This document shows, piece after piece, positions 61,575 to 64,000 of a stretch of 64,000 bases of DNA. The position numbers and the translations under genes were made by a program. The stretch spans positions 5,269,501-5,333,500 of the forward strand of contig NC_080416.1 of assembly GCF_030265065.1 (NCBI RefSeq), read 5' to 3'. How positions within the stretch are numbered: the first letter of the stretch is position 1; each line of letters starts with the position of its first letter. Source of the stretch: Corythoichthys intestinalis. Taxonomy: Eukaryota; Chordata; Actinopteri; Syngnathiformes; Syngnathidae. The notes beneath the pieces are model-generated. The model was given only the letters and a program-made list of their open reading frames with translations, was not told the DNA's origin and did not search any database.

Positions 61575-63202
61575 CAGTGCCTTGCAAAAGTATTCGGCCC
61601 CCTTGAACCTTGCAACCTTTCGCCACATTTCAGGCTTCAAACATAAAGATATAAAATTTTAATTTTTTGTCAAGAATCAACAAGTGGGACACAATCGTGA
61701 AGTGGAACAAAATGTATTGGATAATTTAAACTTTTTTAACAAATAAAAAGCTGAAAAGTGGGGCGTGCAATATTATTCGGCCCACTTGCGTTAATACTTT
61801 GTAGGGCCACCTTTTGCTCCAATTACAGCTGCAAGTCGCTTGGGGTATGTTTCTATCAGTTTTGCACATCGAGAGACTGACATTCTTGCCCATTCTTCCT
61901 TGCAAGACAGCTCGAGCTCAGTGAGGTTGGATGGAGAGTGTTTGTGAACAGCAGTCTTCAGCTCTTTCCACAGATTCTCCATTGGATTCAGGTCTGGACT
62001 TTGACTTGGCCATTCTAACACCTGGATATGTTTATTTTTGAACCATTCCAATGTAGATTTGGCTTTATGTTTTGGATCATTGTCCTGTTGGAAGATAAAT
62101 CTCCGTCCCAGTCTCAGGTCTTGTGCAGATACAAACAGGTTTTCTTCCAGAATGTTCCTGTATTTGGCCGCATCCATCTTCCCGTCAATTTTAACCATCT
62201 TCCCTGTCCCTGCTGAAGAAAAGCAGGCCCTAACCATGATGCTGCCACCACCATGTTTGACAGTGGGGATGGTGTGTTCAGGGTGATGAGCTGTGTTGCT
62301 TTTGCGCCAAACATATTGTTTTGCATTGTGGCCAAAAAGTTCAATTTTGGTTTCATCTGACCAGAGCACCTTCTTCCACATGTTTGGTGTGTCTCCCAGG
62401 TGGCTTGTGGCAAACTTTAAACGAGACTTTTTATGGCTATCTTCGAGAAATGGCTTTCTTCTTGCCACTCTTCCATAAAGGCCAGATTTGTGCAGTGTAC
62501 GACTGATTGTTGTCCTATGGACAGACTCTCCCACCTCAGCTGTAGATCTCTGCAGTTCATCCAGAGTGATCATGGGCCTCTTGGCTGCATCTCTGATCAG
62601 TTTTCTCCTTGTTTGAGAAGAAAGTTTGGAAGGACGGCCGGGTCTTGGTAGATTTGCAGTGGTCTGATGCTCCTTCCATTTCAATATGATGGCTTGCACA
62701 GTGCTCCTTGAGATTTTTAAAGCTTGGGAAATCTTTTCGTATCCAAATCCGGCTTTAAACTTCTCCACAACAGTATCTCGGACCTGCCTGGTGTGTTCCT
62801 TGGTTTTCATAATGCTCTCTCCACTTTAAACAGAACCCTGAGACTATCACAGAGCAGGTGCATTTATACGGAGAGTTGATTACACACAGGCGGATTCTAT
62901 TTATCATCATCGGTCATTTAGGACAACATTGGATCATTCAGAGATCCTCACTGAACTTCTGGAGTGAGTTTGCTGCACTGAAAGTAAAGGGGCCGAATAA
63001 CATTGCACGCCCCACTTTTCAGTTTTTTATTTGTTAAAAAAGTTTAAATTATCCAATAAATGTTGTTCCACTTCACGATTGTGTCCCACTTGTTGTTGAT
63101 TCTTGACAAAAAACATAAAATTTCATATCTTTATGTTTGAAGCCTGAAATGTGGCGAAAGGTTGCAAGATTCAAGGGGACCAAATACTTTTGCAAGGCAC
63201 TG
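61575..63202 (-). mobile_element. Full-length Tc1 element, copy B (intact transposase)
   Basis: The ends CAGTGCCTTGCAAAAGTATT and AATACTTTTGCAAGGCACTG are flanked by TA (61573-61574 and 63203-63204). The unfilled target is visible in the sister THAP copies (ACCAGATATAAAATGAC near 45845 and ACTAAATATAAAATGAC near 34568), so the insertion is clean. It is 1628 bp, near-identical to copy A by eye. Confidence 0.95.
61791..62810 (-). CDS. Tc1/mariner transposase, uninterrupted
   Basis: This is a cut-and-paste transposase that binds the element's terminal repeats and inserts at TA. It is 339 residues from MKTKEHTRQVRDTVVEKF to KGGPTKY, the usual Tc1 length. Two helix-turn-helix domains fill about the first 120 residues (KISQALKISRSTVQ; the GRPSKLS AT-hook-like linker; RTTISRTLHKSG). 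The DDE core is complete: Asp in VLWSDETK, Asp in [10 protein letters not shown], Glu in PDLNPMENLW with 34-residue spacing. One oddity is Arg where the family usually has Trp or Tyr in IMVRACF. No stop or frameshift is present. It is one of the few transposase genes here that could be functional. Confidence 0.93.
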   Translation of the reverse strand: MKTKEHTRQVRDTVVEKFKAGFGYEKISQALKISRSTVQAIILKWKEHQTTANLPRPGRPSKLSSQTRRKLIRDAAKRPMITLDELQRSTAEVGESVHRTTISRTLHKSGLYGRVARRKPFLEDSHKKSRLKFATSHLGDTPNMWKKVLWSDETKIELFGHNAKQYVWRKSNTAHHPEHTIPTVKHGGGSIMVRACFSSAGTGKMVKIDGKMDAAKYRNILEENLFVSAQDLRLGRRFIFQQDNDPKHKAKSTLEWFKNKHIQVLEWPSQSPDLNPMENLWKELKTAVHKHSPSNLTELELSCKEEWARMSVSRCAKLIETYPKRLAAVIGAKGGPTKY

Positions 63203-63511
63203 TATAAAATGACTACGACATAATCTGTGGTAGTCGTTTGGAGCCCAGTTTTCTCGTCGAATTGCAGCAGTCAATCTCGCTCTCCTCTCCGGGTCTCTCA
63301 GAATACGGTAAAACTTCAAGTCTCTCCGTCTATCTTCTCTGTTTTTGCAACCGACCGCCACACGCGACTTCACCATTTTGATTATTAATGTTAACGAGCA
63401 GAAAAACACGCCATAATAGGAGGAATTTAGGAAGCGCTAATGCATTAACATGACGAGTATACGGACAACATGGCGCGGGGGTGTGGCTGTGACGTCATGT
63501 GAGTAGGGTCT

Positions 63512-64000
63512 ATAGCTGGAACAGCGGTGAGTCTGGTGTACTTATGACAGGGCAACAGCAACAAAAAAAAAATGTCGCACTTCAACAAACAGGCAGTAGG
63601 AGTCCCCCTCGTTTATCAACAGAAGTGCATTACGTTTTAGAATCATAAAAGCCATTAAGGATCTATACTTACGTATTTGTAAAACCAAGGTTGCATTGTT
63701 GTAGGTTTTCAAAGCTGTTGTGGCTGAAATGAGGAAAACATTGAGCCGATTGGGGACCTGTATGCATGCTCACAAAAATGGTCCAAACCTTTTGCAGGAG
63801 AAGTTTTTTTGGACCACTCCTAGAGTCTCGAGTCTTCCTGTGAGCAATTAATCGCTATGCGTCAAGATGGCATGACGAATCCCGCGAGTAAAACCCAGAA
63901 AATGTTTGCAATATATGGCGAGGATAGCGTGGTGCTATATTTCCGTGTTCAGAGTGGTGGCGAGGCTTCCTGGAAGTTACGTCATGAGGTAGCGGTCGGC
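63512..64000. other. Right edge of the window, nothing recognised
   Basis: Non-coding by inspection. A short stretch (63640-63850) has several AG/GT sites but no frame with family similarity. The sequence runs off the window. Confidence 0.35.

Larger units (their letters stand above)
60742..63511 (+). mobile_element. THAP-bearing DNA transposon remnant, copy 3, split by Tc1 copy B
   Basis: The ends AGACCCTACTCACCTACGTC and CATGTGAGTAGGGTCT are flanked by AT. The YqaJ-associated N-terminal block runs RRYVEKLQFIHSPDPYLMP...DIYNYLV; after a one-base shift near 61060 it continues FKSLEAYKCYVAGWVKQVL to a likely donor (GGAAG|GTGAG) near 61165. The THAP finger is at 63409-63204 on the minus strand, with the first Cys changed to Arg (SRVAVGC). 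This copy lacks the ZBED passenger. Without Tc1 it is 1140 bp. Confidence 0.75.

Overview
This is a teleost fish nuclear genome window. It holds seven spliced vertebrate genes with GT-AG introns and in-frame junctions, embedded in a very dense load of DNA transposons: hAT, Tc1/mariner, PIF/Harbinger, and THAP-bearing and TTAA-flanked elements. One solo retroviral-type LTR is present. Overall AT content is high, and the repeat families are typical of percomorph fish. I cannot fix the species.

Gene order, left to right: ciart (minus, about 1.4-2.4 kb, with a probable non-coding first exon and E-box promoter at 4.4-5.1 kb); mrps21 (minus, 8.6-9.3 kb); bloc1s4 (plus, 10.9-13.6 kb); a nutf2-like gene (plus, 16.0-16.7 kb); rrm2b (plus, 17.5-23.0 kb); mtdh (plus, 23.5-35.8 kb); and an MHC class I gene of the classical-looking U type (minus, 47.0-49.3 kb). 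The ciart-mrps21 pair matches the human 1q21 neighbourhood. The remaining neighbours come from different human locations.

From 35.8 to 64 kb the window becomes accessory. The MHC class I gene sits in an eroded tandem array. Its 3' flank, promoter with exon 1, and 5' flank recur several times, with the coding body of the next module missing and a hAT remnant in its place. Around and between these lie three copies of one THAP transposon, two closely related full-length Tc1 elements (one with an uninterrupted 339-residue transposase), a PIF/Harbinger element, and many non-autonomous hAT elements. For many of these, target-site duplications can be read directly.

Functionally, the host genes are unrelated housekeeping or regulatory genes: circadian repression, mitochondrial translation, lysosome-related organelle biogenesis, nuclear transport, dNTP supply, an ER and nuclear adaptor, and antigen presentation. 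There is no operon-like logic. Regulation readable from sequence includes three CACGTG E-boxes upstream of ciart, a CLEAR-like motif upstream of bloc1s4, CCAAT boxes with a CRE upstream of the nutf2-like gene, and an ISRE plus CRE/X2 module upstream of the MHC class I gene.
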